DNA of 47,581 bases from Sulfuritalea sp. (GTDB taxonomy: Bacteria; Pseudomonadota; Gammaproteobacteria; Burkholderiales; Rhodocyclaceae). A program made the translations under genes and the position numbers. Below are positions 27,250 to 38,355 of this stretch, one piece after another. The DNA lies in contig NZ_JAFLDR010000032.1 in assembly GCF_017302275.1 (NCBI RefSeq), forward strand, positions 1 through 47,581, written 5' to 3'. Position 1 is the first letter of the stretch. Each line of letters begins with the position of its first letter. Under the pieces are notes generated by a model, which searched no databases, was not told the DNA's origin, and saw nothing but the letters and a program-made list of their open reading frames with translations.

Positions 27250-28557
27250 ATGAGCCAGACATTGCAAGCCATCCGCGGCATGAACGACATCCTGCCGGTC
27301 GAAGCCGAACTCTGGGAGCAGTTCGAGGAGGCCGTGCGCGACTGGCTGCGTGCCTACGGCTACCGTCCGATACGCATGCCGATGGTCGAACCGACACCGC
27401 TGTTCGCCCGCGCCATCGGCGCGGTGACCGACATCGTCGAGAAGGAGATGTACTCCTTCGAGGACGCCCTGAACGGCGAGAGCCTGACCCTGCGCCCGGA
27501 GGGCACGGCGTCCTGCGTGCGCGCGGTGCTGCAGCACAACCTGCTTTACGACGGACCCAAGCGCCTCTGGTACATGGGCCCGATGTTCCGCCACGAACGG
27601 CCACAGAAGGGCCGTTACCGGCAGTTCCACCAGGTCGGTGTCGAGGCGCTGGGGTTTCCCGGACCCGACATCGATGCCGAGCAGATCGCCATGTGCGCAC
27701 GCCTCTGGGACGACCTCGGGCTCGAGGGCATCCGCCTTGAAATCAACTCGCTCGGCCAGAGCGACGAGCGCGCGCGGCATCGCGCCGACCTGCAGGCCTA
27801 TCTCGAAGGGCATCGCGAGCAGCTCGACGCCGATGCCCAGCGCCGCCTGCACAGCAATCCGTTGCGCATCCTGGATACCAAGAATCCTGCGCTGCAGGGT
27901 ATGGTCGAGGCAGCGCCGAAGCTGATCGATTATCTCGGCGAGGAGTCCCTCAAGCATTTCGAAGGCGTGCAGCAGTTGCTCAAGGATGCGGTGATTCCGT
28001 ACCGGATCAACCCGCGCCTGGTGCGCGGCTTGGACTACTACAACCTGACCGTGTTCGAGTGGGTGACGGACCAGCTCGGGGCGCAGGGTACCGTGTGCGC
28101 CGGAGGCCGCTACGACGGACTGGTCGCACAGCTGGGTGGCAAGCCCCAGCCTGCCTGCGGTTTCGCCATGGGCGTCGAGCGCCTGCTGGCGCTGTGGCAG
28201 GATCAGGGGCACCGTCATGAAGTGCCGGCGCCCGACGCGTATCTTGTTCATCAGGGCGAGGCCGCCGGACGATTTGCCTTTCGCATCGCCGAAGCACTGC
28301 GCAGCGGCGGATTCACCATCCACCTGCATTGCGGCGGCGGCAGCTTCAAGTCGCAGATGAAAAAGGCCGACGCCTCTGGCGCGCAGCTTGCGCTGATAGT
28401 CGGCGATGACGAGACGGCCGCAAACGAGATAAGCGTGAAACCCCTGAGGTCGGATGCCGATCATCCGGCGGCGCAGGTACGCGTGAGTTTTGACCAACTG
28501 GCCGATCATCTCGGCGATATTCTTTTTCCCATGGAAGACGACAATGGCAGCCTATGA
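27250..28557 (+). CDS. hisS: Histidyl-tRNA synthetase
   Basis: A 435-residue class II synthetase. Motif 2 region '[29 protein letters not shown]' has the catalytic Arg, the histidine-specific motif is [11 protein letters not shown], and motif 3 is '[12 protein letters not shown]'. The C-terminal ~90 residues are the anticodon-binding domain. Start [16 protein letters not shown] is the family N-terminus; the earlier ATG was rejected. It overlaps yfgM by 14 nt. Confidence 0.96.
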   Translation: MSQTLQAIRGMNDILPVEAELWEQFEEAVRDWLRAYGYRPIRMPMVEPTPLFARAIGAVTDIVEKEMYSFEDALNGESLTLRPEGTASCVRAVLQHNLLYDGPKRLWYMGPMFRHERPQKGRYRQFHQVGVEALGFPGPDIDAEQIAMCARLWDDLGLEGIRLEINSLGQSDERARHRADLQAYLEGHREQLDADAQRRLHSNPLRILDTKNPALQGMVEAAPKLIDYLGEESLKHFEGVQQLLKDAVIPYRINPRLVRGLDYYNLTVFEWVTDQLGAQGTVCAGGRYDGLVAQLGGKPQPACGFAMGVERLLALWQDQGHRHEVPAPDAYLVHQGEAAGRFAFRIAEALRSGGFTIHLHCGGGSFKSQMKKADASGAQLALIVGDDETAANEISVKPLRSDADHPAAQVRVSFDQLADHLGDILFPMEDDNGSL

Positions 28558-29209
28558 CCTGGAAGAACAGGAACAGCTCGACGAGCTGAAGACCTGGTGG
28601 AAGATGTACGGCAACCTGGTGACCGGGTTCCTGCTCGTCGTGGCGCTGGCCATGGCCGGCTGGCAGGGCTGGAACTGGTGGCAGCGCCAGCAGGCCGTCG
28701 AGGCGTCGGCGGTGTTCGCCAACTTGCAGGCCGCCGCGATGCAGCGCGACGCAAAGCGCGTCCGCGAACTGGCCGGAGAACTGGTCGACAAGTACTCCGT
28801 GACGGCTTATGCCGGCATGGGCGCATTGCTCGCGGCGCGGGTTCAGGTGGATACTGGCGATGCGCGCAATGCCCGCGTGCAGCTTGCGTGGGCGGCTGAA
28901 AACGCCAAGGACCCGGGTTTGCGCGAGTTGGCCCGGCTACGCCTGGCGACACTGCTGCTCGACGAAAAGTCCTACGATGAAGCGATGAAGCAGCTTGCAG
29001 CGGAACCGGCGGCGCCGTTCGCGCCGCGGTTCGCGGAACTGCGCGGCGACATCCTTGCCGCCCAGGGGAAAGCCGCCGAGGCGCGGGACGCCTATGACTC
29101 CGCGCTGACCAAGCTCGCGGCGCTGGCCAAGGACGACGAAGCCAGCCAACGCGCCGGCTACAAGGATGTGCTCGAAGCCAAACGCGACGCGCTCGGGGCG
29201 GCCAAGTGA
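28544..29209 (+). CDS. yfgM: YfgM-like ancillary SecYEG translocon/BamB-linked protein
   Basis: A 221-residue protein with a cytoplasmic start, one TM at about 24-42 ([22 protein letters not shown]), and a periplasmic TPR-like helical domain ('[25 protein letters not shown]'). E. coli YfgM sits at the SecYEG translocon with PpiD and hands over periplasmic proteins. It is found between hisS and bamB in many proteobacteria, as here. It overlaps hisS by 14 nt and directly precedes bamB. Confidence 0.9.
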   Translation: MAAYDLEEQEQLDELKTWWKMYGNLVTGFLLVVALAMAGWQGWNWWQRQQAVEASAVFANLQAAAMQRDAKRVRELAGELVDKYSVTAYAGMGALLAARVQVDTGDARNARVQLAWAAENAKDPGLRELARLRLATLLLDEKSYDEAMKQLAAEPAAPFAPRFAELRGDILAAQGKAAEARDAYDSALTKLAALAKDDEASQRAGYKDVLEAKRDALGAAK

Positions 29210-29220
29210 GGCTGCCCGCC

Positions 29221-30363
29221 ATGAGGTTTTCCCTGCTTGTCGCTGGCGCGTTTGCCCTGGGCGCCTGCTCGAGCGTGGAGAAGCTCAACCCCTTTGCTTC
29301 CAGCGGGCCCAAGGTGAAGCCGGCCGAACTGGCAGCGATCCAGGCCAGTGCCGAACTCAAGGGCTTGTGGCAGGCCGGTGTCGGCAGCGCCGGCGAATTC
29401 ACCTTCTCGCCCGCGGTGGTTGGCGAGAGCGTCTATGCAGCGGCGCGCGATGGCTCGGTGGCGCGTTTCGACGCCGGCCGCCAGGTCTGGCGCATCGCGG
29501 CCGGGCAGGCCATCTCCGGCGGCGTCGGCAGCGACGGCAAGCTGGTGGTGGTGGGAACGCCCAAGGGGGAGGTGCTGGCCTTCGAGGCGGCCACGGGCCG
29601 CGAAGCATGGAAGGCACGGGTTAGCTCCGAGGTGCTGGCGGCGCCGGCGGTGGCGGAAGGACTGGCCATCGTTCGTTCCGGGGATTCGCGCATCTTCGGC
29701 TTCGATGTAGTGGATGGCAAACGGCGCTGGGTGTACCAGCGCAGTACGCCGCCCTTGTCGCTGCGTTCGAACGTCGGCGTGCTTCCCGCCGGAAAGTTCA
29801 CGCTGGCCGGCTTCCCGGGCGGCAAACTGGTGGCGATCGCCAACAACAATGGTGCGGCGGTATGGGAGGTCACGGTGGCCCTGCCCAAGGGTGCCACCGA
29901 ACTGGAGCGTGTGGCCGATATCACCAGTGCGCCGGTGGTCAGCGGCAGCACCGTTTGCGCTGCGGCCTTCCAGGGGCGGGTCGCATGTTTCGACAGCAAT
30001 ACCGGCAACACGCTCTGGTCGCGTGAAATGTCGTCCAGCGCCGGCGTCGACATCGACGACCGCCGTGTCTATGTGGTGGATGACAAGGGCGGCGTGCATG
30101 CGCTGGATCGCAACAGCGGGGCAAGCGTCTGGAAGCAGGACAAGCTCGCGCTGCGCGGGCTTACGCGTCCGCTGGCACTGGATGGCCGTGTCGCCGTCGC
30201 CGACTATCAGGGTGTGGTACACCTGCTGCGCGGTGACGATGGCGCGTTCGCCGCCCGTGCCAGCACTGATGGCAGCGCGGTGCGCGCCGCCCCGGTCCGC
30301 TTCGCTGGCGGATTGCTGGTGCAGACCGCGAACGGCGGCCTGCATGTGCTTGAAGTCCGCTGA
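29221..30363 (+). CDS. bamB: Outer-membrane assembly factor BamB
   Basis: About 380 residues with a lipoprotein signal peptide ending LGAC and eight PQQ-like beta-propeller blades ('VYAAARDGSVARFDAGRQVWRIAAG', 'VYVVDDKGGVHALDRNSGASVWKQD'). BamB is the propeller lipoprotein of the BAM complex that inserts beta barrels such as porins. ATG at 29221 with GAGG upstream gives a compact signal peptide. A GTG at 29206 overlapping the yfgM stop (GTGA) is the alternative start. der follows after 48 nt. Confidence 0.92.
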   Translation: MRFSLLVAGAFALGACSSVEKLNPFASSGPKVKPAELAAIQASAELKGLWQAGVGSAGEFTFSPAVVGESVYAAARDGSVARFDAGRQVWRIAAGQAISGGVGSDGKLVVVGTPKGEVLAFEAATGREAWKARVSSEVLAAPAVAEGLAIVRSGDSRIFGFDVVDGKRRWVYQRSTPPLSLRSNVGVLPAGKFTLAGFPGGKLVAIANNNGAAVWEVTVALPKGATELERVADITSAPVVSGSTVCAAAFQGRVACFDSNTGNTLWSREMSSSAGVDIDDRRVYVVDDKGGVHALDRNSGASVWKQDKLALRGLTRPLALDGRVAVADYQGVVHLLRGDDGAFAARASTDGSAVRAAPVRFAGGLLVQTANGGLHVLEVR

Positions 30364-30411
30364 TTTCGTGCGCATTCGTCGCACGCACAATGCCGTGGTT
30401 GGCGGTACGGG

Positions 30412-31770
30412 ATGAAGCCGACGCTGGTGATCGTCGGCCGCCCGAACGTCGGCAAGTCGACCCTGTTCAACCGCCTGACACGCTCGCGTGATGCGCTGGT
30501 CGCCGATCAGCCGGGATTGACCCGCGATCGTCATTACGGTCACGGGCGCCTCGGCAGCAAGCCCTACCTCGTGGTCGATACAGGAGGCTTCGAGCCGCAG
30601 GCCAAGGAAGGCATCGTCCATGAAATGGCGCGCCAGGCGGAGGCGGCGATCGCCGAGGCCGACGTGCTGGTCTTCGTGGTGGATGTGCGTACCGGCCTGG
30701 CGCCGCAGGATCGGGTCATCGCCGAACTGCTGCGCCGCAGCGGGCGCCCGGTGCTGCTCGCGGCGAACAAGGGCGAAGGAATGGATCGCGCCGTGGTTGC
30801 AGCCGAATTCTACGAACTCGGCTGCGGCGCCCCCTGTGTCATATCCTCGGCCCACGGCGAGGGCGTGCGCGAGCTGGTCGAACTGGCGCTGGCGCCGTTT
30901 CCGGGCGAGAGCGAAGCCGAAGACGCGACGGCCGGCCCCCGTGTTGCCATCGCCGGACGGCCCAACGTCGGCAAGAGCACGCTGGTCAATACGCTGCTCG
31001 GCGAAGAGCGGGTGATCGCCTTCGACATGCCCGGCACCACGCGCGATGCGATCGAGGTTCCCTTCGAACGCAATGGCCGTGCCTACACCCTGATCGACAC
31101 GGCGGGCTTGCGGCGCAAGGGCCGGGTGTTCGAGACCATCGAGAAGTTTTCGGTGATCAAGACCCTGCAGGCGGTGGAGGAGGCCAACGTGGTGGTGCTG
31201 ATGGTCGATGCCACCCAGGAAATCTCCGACCAGGACGCGCACATCGCCGGGTTCGCGATCGATGCCGGGCGGGCGCTGGTCGTTGCCGTCAACAAGTGGG
31301 ATGTGGTGGACGACTACCGGCGCGAGCAGATCAAGCAGGACGTGGCGCGCAAGCTGAACTTCCTCGGTTTCGCCCGGGTTCATCACATCTCGGCGCTCAA
31401 AGGTCAGGGCATTGCTGGCGTCCTGACCTCGGTCGACAAGGCGTACGCCGCGGCCATGGCCAAATTGTCTACGCCCAAGCTGACGCGGGTGCTGATCGCC
31501 GCCCAGGAAAAACAGGCGCCGCCGCGCCATGGCGCGTTTCGTCCCAAATTGCGCTATGCCCACCAGGGCGGCAGCAATCCACCCGTAATCGTCATCCACG
31601 GCAATGCGCTCGAACACATTCCCACGTCCTACACCCGCTATCTGGAACGTTATTTCCTCGAGGCGTTCAAACTGCAGGGCACTCCATTGCGCATCCAGTA
31701 CAAGACCAGCAAGAATCCTTTTTCACAAGAGGGGCGGCCGGTCAAACCGAAACTTCGGCGCGAAAAGTGA
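30412..31770 (+). CDS. der: Ribosome biogenesis GTPase Der (EngA)
   Basis: A 452-residue protein with two tandem GTPase domains, each with a P-loop [10 protein letters not shown] (residues about 7 and 183) plus DTGG/DTAG switch II and NKGE/NKWD G4 motifs, then a KH-like C-terminal domain. Der acts in late 50S subunit assembly. The order bamB-der-hfq-hflX is conserved in betaproteobacteria. A dispersed repeat begins at the base after its TGA. Confidence 0.96.
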   Translation: MKPTLVIVGRPNVGKSTLFNRLTRSRDALVADQPGLTRDRHYGHGRLGSKPYLVVDTGGFEPQAKEGIVHEMARQAEAAIAEADVLVFVVDVRTGLAPQDRVIAELLRRSGRPVLLAANKGEGMDRAVVAAEFYELGCGAPCVISSAHGEGVRELVELALAPFPGESEAEDATAGPRVAIAGRPNVGKSTLVNTLLGEERVIAFDMPGTTRDAIEVPFERNGRAYTLIDTAGLRRKGRVFETIEKFSVIKTLQAVEEANVVVLMVDATQEISDQDAHIAGFAIDAGRALVVAVNKWDVVDDYRREQIKQDVARKLNFLGFARVHHISALKGQGIAGVLTSVDKAYAAAMAKLSTPKLTRVLIAAQEKQAPPRHGAFRPKLRYAHQGGSNPPVIVIHGNALEHIPTSYTRYLERYFLEAFKLQGTPLRIQYKTSKNPFSQEGRPVKPKLRREK

Positions 31771-31792
31771 AAGTCGGCGCGGGTGGCACGGC
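31771..31792. repeat. Dispersed 20-bp repeat, diverged copy between der and hfq
   Basis: The reverse complement of 31773-31792 matches the core at about 17 of 20 positions. It lies right after the der stop and 61 nt before the hfq ATG, so it would be in the hfq 5' leader or promoter region. Confidence 0.5.
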
Positions 31793-31853
31793 ACCGCAAA
31801 ATCGATTACAGTAATTCACTCAAAAAACCAACAATCCCCAAAGGATCACCACC

Positions 31854-32090
31854 ATGAGCAATAAAGGGCAAATGCTACAAGACCCGTTTTTGAACACATT
31901 GCGTCGCGAGCACGTTCCGGTTTCCATTTACCTGGTCAACGGGATCAAGCTGCAGGGGCAGATCGAATCCTTCGATCAGTATGTCGTTCTACTCAAGAAT
32001 ACGGTGACGCAGATGGTTTACAAGCATGCGATCTCGACTGTCGTCCCCGGACGGCCGGTGAGTTTCGCCCAGGAAGCCGACACCGATTGA
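31854..32090 (+). CDS. hfq: RNA chaperone Hfq
   Basis: A 78-residue Sm-like protein that forms a hexameric ring and pairs small RNAs with mRNAs. Sm1 has '[29 protein letters not shown]' and Sm2 the conserved YKHAIST with the Lys-His of the proximal face. The short C-terminal tail is normal for betaproteobacteria. The ribosome site is AAAGGA. AT-rich sequence before it could hold a promoter. It is followed by hflX as in E. coli. Confidence 0.97.
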   Translation: MSNKGQMLQDPFLNTLRREHVPVSIYLVNGIKLQGQIESFDQYVVLLKNTVTQMVYKHAISTVVPGRPVSFAQEADTD

Positions 32091-32135
32091 CGATTCAGCG
32101 CGGATTCCGGCGATTGCCATGAGGCGATTGCCCTG

Positions 32136-33251
32136 ATGTTCGAACGTCCCGCCAGTGGCGAGAATGCGGTACTGGTACAACTTGACTTTGGCGAAGGCGA
32201 CTATGAAGAGCGCCTCTCGGAGTTCCGCCTGCTGGTCGGAAGTGCCCGTGCGCGGGCGCTGGGGGTTATTTCCGGCAGGCGCGCAAGGCCCGACCCGGCG
32301 CTGTATGCCGGCAAGGGCAAGGTCGAGGAAATCGCCGCGGCGGTCCGCCTGCATATTGCCGACGTCGTGGTCTTCAACCACGAATTGTCGCCGGCGCAGC
32401 AGCGCAATCTCGAGCAGGCACTGGAATGCCGCGTCGTCGATCGCAGCAGCCTGATCCTCGATATCTTCGCGTTGCGCGCGAGGAGCCACGAAGGCAAGTT
32501 GCAGGTCGAGCTTGCCCAGTTGCAGTTTCTGGCGACGCGCCTGGTCCGTGGCTGGACCCACCTGGAGCGGCAGAAGGGCGGCATCGGATTGCGCGGCCCC
32601 GGGGAAAAGCAGCTGGAAACCGACCGCCGCCTGCTCGGCAAGCGCGTCGCGCTGCTCAAGGATCGGCTGAAACAATTGGAGCGGCAGCGCGCGGTCCGAC
32701 GACGCGGACGCACGCGCGGCGAAGTGTTGGCGGTCTCCCTGGTCGGCTACACCAACGCCGGGAAAAGCACCTTGTTCAACGCGCTCACCAAAGCCGGGGC
32801 CTATGCCGCCGATCAGCTTTTCGCCACCCTGGACACGACCTCGCGCCGCTTGTTCGTGGCCGATTCCTGCCCGATGGTGTTGTCTGATACCGTTGGCTTC
32901 ATCCGCGATTTGCCGCACGCCCTGGTAGCGTCCTTTCATGCCACCCTCGAAGAGACCGCGCAGGCCGATTTGCTGCTGCACGTTGTCGATTCCTCCAGCC
33001 CCGACCGCGACCAGCAGATCCACGCCGTGGCTGAAGTGCTGAAGGAAATCGGGGCACTCGATGTGCCGCAGATCGTGGTCTGGAACAAGACCGACCTGAC
33101 CGCCGCCAGTCCCGGGGTCGAGCGGGACGACTGTGGTAAGATTTCGACCGTTCGACTCAGCGCCCACAGTGGAGCTGGAATACCGCTGCTGCGGGAGGCC
33201 CTCGCCGAATTTGCGGGACCGCTTGGCGAGTTCCGCGTTATTGCGGCCTGA
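32136..33251 (+). CDS. hflX: Ribosome-splitting GTPase HflX
   Basis: A 371-residue protein with an N-terminal HflX domain ('ISGRRARPDPALYAGKGKVEEIAA', 'VVFNHELSPAQQRNLE'), a coiled-coil linker ('GLRGPGEKQLETDRRLL') and a G domain with P-loop GYTNAGKSTLFN, switch 'DTVGFIRDLPH' and NKTD. HflX dissociates stalled 70S ribosomes. It is shorter than E. coli HflX (426 residues) because the C-terminal domain is small. It sits between hfq and hflKC. Confidence 0.95.
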   Translation: MFERPASGENAVLVQLDFGEGDYEERLSEFRLLVGSARARALGVISGRRARPDPALYAGKGKVEEIAAAVRLHIADVVVFNHELSPAQQRNLEQALECRVVDRSSLILDIFALRARSHEGKLQVELAQLQFLATRLVRGWTHLERQKGGIGLRGPGEKQLETDRRLLGKRVALLKDRLKQLERQRAVRRRGRTRGEVLAVSLVGYTNAGKSTLFNALTKAGAYAADQLFATLDTTSRRLFVADSCPMVLSDTVGFIRDLPHALVASFHATLEETAQADLLLHVVDSSSPDRDQQIHAVAEVLKEIGALDVPQIVVWNKTDLTAASPGVERDDCGKISTVRLSAHSGAGIPLLREALAEFAGPLGEFRVIAA

Positions 33252-33318
33252 TGACATTCGCAATCCATCCCTAATCCTTCCTTTCCTGAACAAACACAAC
33301 GTGATCGCCGGAATCCTC

Positions 33319-34584
33319 ATGTCTCTCAACGACCACGGCTGGGGTAATCAACCCGGTGGCGGCAAGCGCGGCGGCGGCAACCAAGGCCCTCCCGACCTCG
33401 AAGAACTCTGGCGCGATTTCAATCGGCGCCTGTCGGGCCTGTTTGGCAGGAAGGCCGGCGGGGGCGGTGATGGCGGCGGTGATGGGGGAAGTCGGATGCC
33501 TTCGATCAGCCCCCGTCAGTTCGGCGGTGGCATCGGTGTCATCGTGATGCTGGTGGTTGCGATCTGGCTGGGCAGCAGCTTCTACATCGTCGATGCCTCT
33601 CAGCGCGGCGTGGTGTTGCAGTTCGGCCGCTTCAAGGAAGCCACCGAGCCGGGCTTGCGCTGGCGCCTGCCGTGGCCGATCCAGACCCACGAGATCGTCA
33701 ATGTCACCGGCGTGCGCACGGTGGAAATCGGCTATCGGGGTTCGGACAAGAACAAGGTGCTCAAGGAAGCGCTGATGCTGACCGACGACGAGAACATCGT
33801 CAACGTGCAGTTTGCCGTGCAGTACCTGCTGTCGGATCCGCAGGCCTACCTGTTCAACAACCGCCATCCTGATGATACTGTCATGCAGGCGGCGGAGACC
33901 GCGATCCGCGAAGTGGTCGGCAAGAGCAAGATGGACTTCGTGCTCTACGAGGGGCGTGACCAGATTGCCGCCAATACGCAGAAGCTGATCCAGGACATCC
34001 TCGATCGTTACAAGACCGGTATCCTGGTTCGCTCGGTCAATATGCAGAGCACCCAGCCGCCGGAGCAGGTACAGGCCGCGTTCGATGATGCGGTCAAGGC
34101 AGGGCAGGATCGCGAGCGGCAGAAGAACGAAGGACAGGCCTATGCCAACGACGTGATCCCGCGCGCGCGGGGTGCCGCCTCGCGGCTGATGGAGGAGGCT
34201 ACTGGATATCGGCAACGCATCATCGTCACTGCCGAGGGCGATGCATCCCGATTCAAGCAGATCCTGACGGAATACAGCAAGGCACCTGAAGTGACGCGCA
34301 GTCGCATGTATCTGGAAACCGTGCAGCAGGTCTACGCCAATACCAGCAAGGTGATGCTGGACTCCAAGGGTCCTGGCAATCTGCTCTACCTTCCCCTCGA
34401 CAAGCTGATGCAGGCTGCTGGTGCTGCAGTTGCCACGCCGGTAGCCGTCGAAACAGCTGTACCTCGAGTAGTGCCCGGCGTTGCGACCGCCACGCCCGAT
34501 GCTCCGCCGCAGACCGAGCGCACCGCGCCGGGCGACGCGCGCGCGCGCGGAAACCTGGGCTCTCGCGAGCGGGGAGAACGTTGA
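33319..34584 (+). CDS. hflK: FtsH protease activity modulator HflK
   Basis: A 421-residue membrane protein. A Gly-rich cytoplasmic N-terminus (RGGGNQG, AGGGGDGGGDGG) precedes one TM at about 70-90, then an SPFH/band-7 domain ('SQRGVVLQFGRFKEATEPGLRWRLP'), a long helix and a Pro/Ala-rich C-terminus. With HflC it forms the large periplasmic cage around FtsH. ATG at 33319 gives MSLNDHGWGNQPG, typical for HflK; the longer frame overlapping hflX was rejected. It abuts hflC (stop TGA shares one base with the ATG). Confidence 0.95.
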   Translation: MSLNDHGWGNQPGGGKRGGGNQGPPDLEELWRDFNRRLSGLFGRKAGGGGDGGGDGGSRMPSISPRQFGGGIGVIVMLVVAIWLGSSFYIVDASQRGVVLQFGRFKEATEPGLRWRLPWPIQTHEIVNVTGVRTVEIGYRGSDKNKVLKEALMLTDDENIVNVQFAVQYLLSDPQAYLFNNRHPDDTVMQAAETAIREVVGKSKMDFVLYEGRDQIAANTQKLIQDILDRYKTGILVRSVNMQSTQPPEQVQAAFDDAVKAGQDRERQKNEGQAYANDVIPRARGAASRLMEEATGYRQRIIVTAEGDASRFKQILTEYSKAPEVTRSRMYLETVQQVYANTSKVMLDSKGPGNLLYLPLDKLMQAAGAAVATPVAVETAVPRVVPGVATATPDAPPQTERTAPGDARARGNLGSRERGER

Positions 34585-35459
34585 TGCAGCGCCACTTGTC
34601 TTTCGTTGCGTCATTCATCTTCGGCCTTCTGGCGCTGTTCGCGATGACGATATTCACGGTCGATCAGCGACAGTTCGCAATCATTTTCCAGCTCGGAGAA
34701 ATAAAGGAAGTCGTTTCCGAGCCGGGACTTGCATTCAAGTGGCCGCTGATTCAGAACGTGAGGATTTTCGACAAGCGCATCCTGACAATGGATAGCCCCG
34801 AGCCAGAGCGCTTCCTGACCGCCGAGAAAAAGCCGGTGCTGGTGGACTCTTTTGTCAAATGGCGCATCCACGATGTCAAGCAGTACTACGTTTCGGTCGG
34901 CGGCGATGAAACCCTGGCCAGGACCCGACTCTCGCAGACTGTCAATGCCGGGTTGCGCGAAGAGTTCGGCCGGCGCACAGTGCATGACGTGGTCTCCGGC
35001 GCGCGCGACGACATCATGGTCGTGGTAAAGAAGAAAGCCGATGCCGACATGCGTGCTATCGGTGTGGAAATCGTGGACGTTCGCTTGAAGCGTGTCGATT
35101 TGCCGCCGGAAGTCTCCGAGTCGGTTTATCGGCGCATGGAAACCGAGCGCAAGCGCGTGGCCAGCGAGTTGCGCGCCGAAGGTGCCGCGGAGGCGGAAAA
35201 GATTCGCGCAAATGCCGACCGGCAACGCGAGGTGATCCTGGCCGAGGCCTATCGCGATGCGCAGAAGATCAAGGGTGAGGGCGATGCCAAGGGTGCGGCG
35301 ATCTATGGTCGTGCGTTCGGCGAGAACCCCGAGTTCTATGCCTTCTATCGCAGCCTCGAAGCCTATCGCGGCAGTTTCCGGAGCAAGAGCGACCTCATGG
35401 TTCTCGAACCCAATTCCGAGTTCTTCAAGTACCTGAAGAACAGCGGCAAGGGCAAGTGA
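34584..35459 (+). CDS. hflC: Protease modulator HflC
   Basis: A 291-residue SPFH-family partner of HflK. An N-terminal TM at about 5-25 is followed by 'VDQRQFAIIFQLGEIKEVVSEPGL' (band-7 start), the typical 'VKWRIHDVKQYYVSVGG' and a long Ala/Glu-rich helix. Start MQRHLSF at the ATG is preferred over the TTG three bases upstream. It follows hflK without a gap and is followed by a small DUF2065 gene. Confidence 0.95.
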   Translation: MQRHLSFVASFIFGLLALFAMTIFTVDQRQFAIIFQLGEIKEVVSEPGLAFKWPLIQNVRIFDKRILTMDSPEPERFLTAEKKPVLVDSFVKWRIHDVKQYYVSVGGDETLARTRLSQTVNAGLREEFGRRTVHDVVSGARDDIMVVVKKKADADMRAIGVEIVDVRLKRVDLPPEVSESVYRRMETERKRVASELRAEGAAEAEKIRANADRQREVILAEAYRDAQKIKGEGDAKGAAIYGRAFGENPEFYAFYRSLEAYRGSFRSKSDLMVLEPNSEFFKYLKNSGKGK

Positions 35460-35480
35460 TCCCTTCGGTTCCGGGTTGCG

Positions 35481-35666
35481 ATGCTCAATCTTCTGTTGCT
35501 GGCGTTCGCCCTGATGCTTGTAATCGAGGGACTCATGCCATTCCTCGCGCCACGCGCCTGGCGCGAAATGTTCCGGCGGGTTACCGAGTTGAGCGACGGG
35601 CAGATCCGCTTCATCGGCCTGACGTCGATGCTGGTCGGCGTCGTTCTGCTCACCATCTTTCGTTGA
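35481..35666 (+). CDS. DUF2065 (YjeT-like) small membrane protein
   Basis: A 61-residue protein with two hydrophobic helices (about 2-20 and 43-60) around a short Arg-rich loop (APRAWREMFRRV), matching the DUF2065/YjeT family that accompanies hflC and hisZ or purA. Function is unknown; the link to HflKC is by position. It lies 21 nt after hflC and 3 nt before hisZ. Confidence 0.9.
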   Translation: MLNLLLLAFALMLVIEGLMPFLAPRAWREMFRRVTELSDGQIRFIGLTSMLVGVVLLTIFR

Positions 35667-35669
35667 TCC

Positions 35670-38145
<2,476 letters not shown>

Positions 38146-38163
38146 GCAGACGGCAGAAAAAGC

Positions 38164-38203
38164 CAAGGGCCGTTGGGAAAAACCCGGCGGCCCTTGCTTT
38201 TTT
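38164..38203 (+). terminator. Rho-independent terminator of purA
   Basis: CAAGGGCCG (38164-38172) pairs with CGGCCCTTG (38188-38196), with an inner GGG/CCC pair, followed by CTTTTTT. Confidence 0.88.
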
Positions 38204-38222
38204 CGTCATCGCATCACATGCT

Positions 38223-38307
<85 letters not shown>

Positions 38308-38327
38308 AGGCGCGAAACGAGGCGCGA

Positions 38328-38355
38328 ATTCTAAAGGAAATACCCAGATTGTCAA
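38328..38355 (-). promoter_or_regulatory. Strong sigma-70 promoter for tRNA-Leu
   Basis: On the minus strand TTGACA (38355-38350), 16-nt spacer, TAGAAT (38333-38328), 20 nt before the mature tRNA 5' end. The -35 box overlaps the TTG start codon proposed for the divergent rnr gene. Confidence 0.8.
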
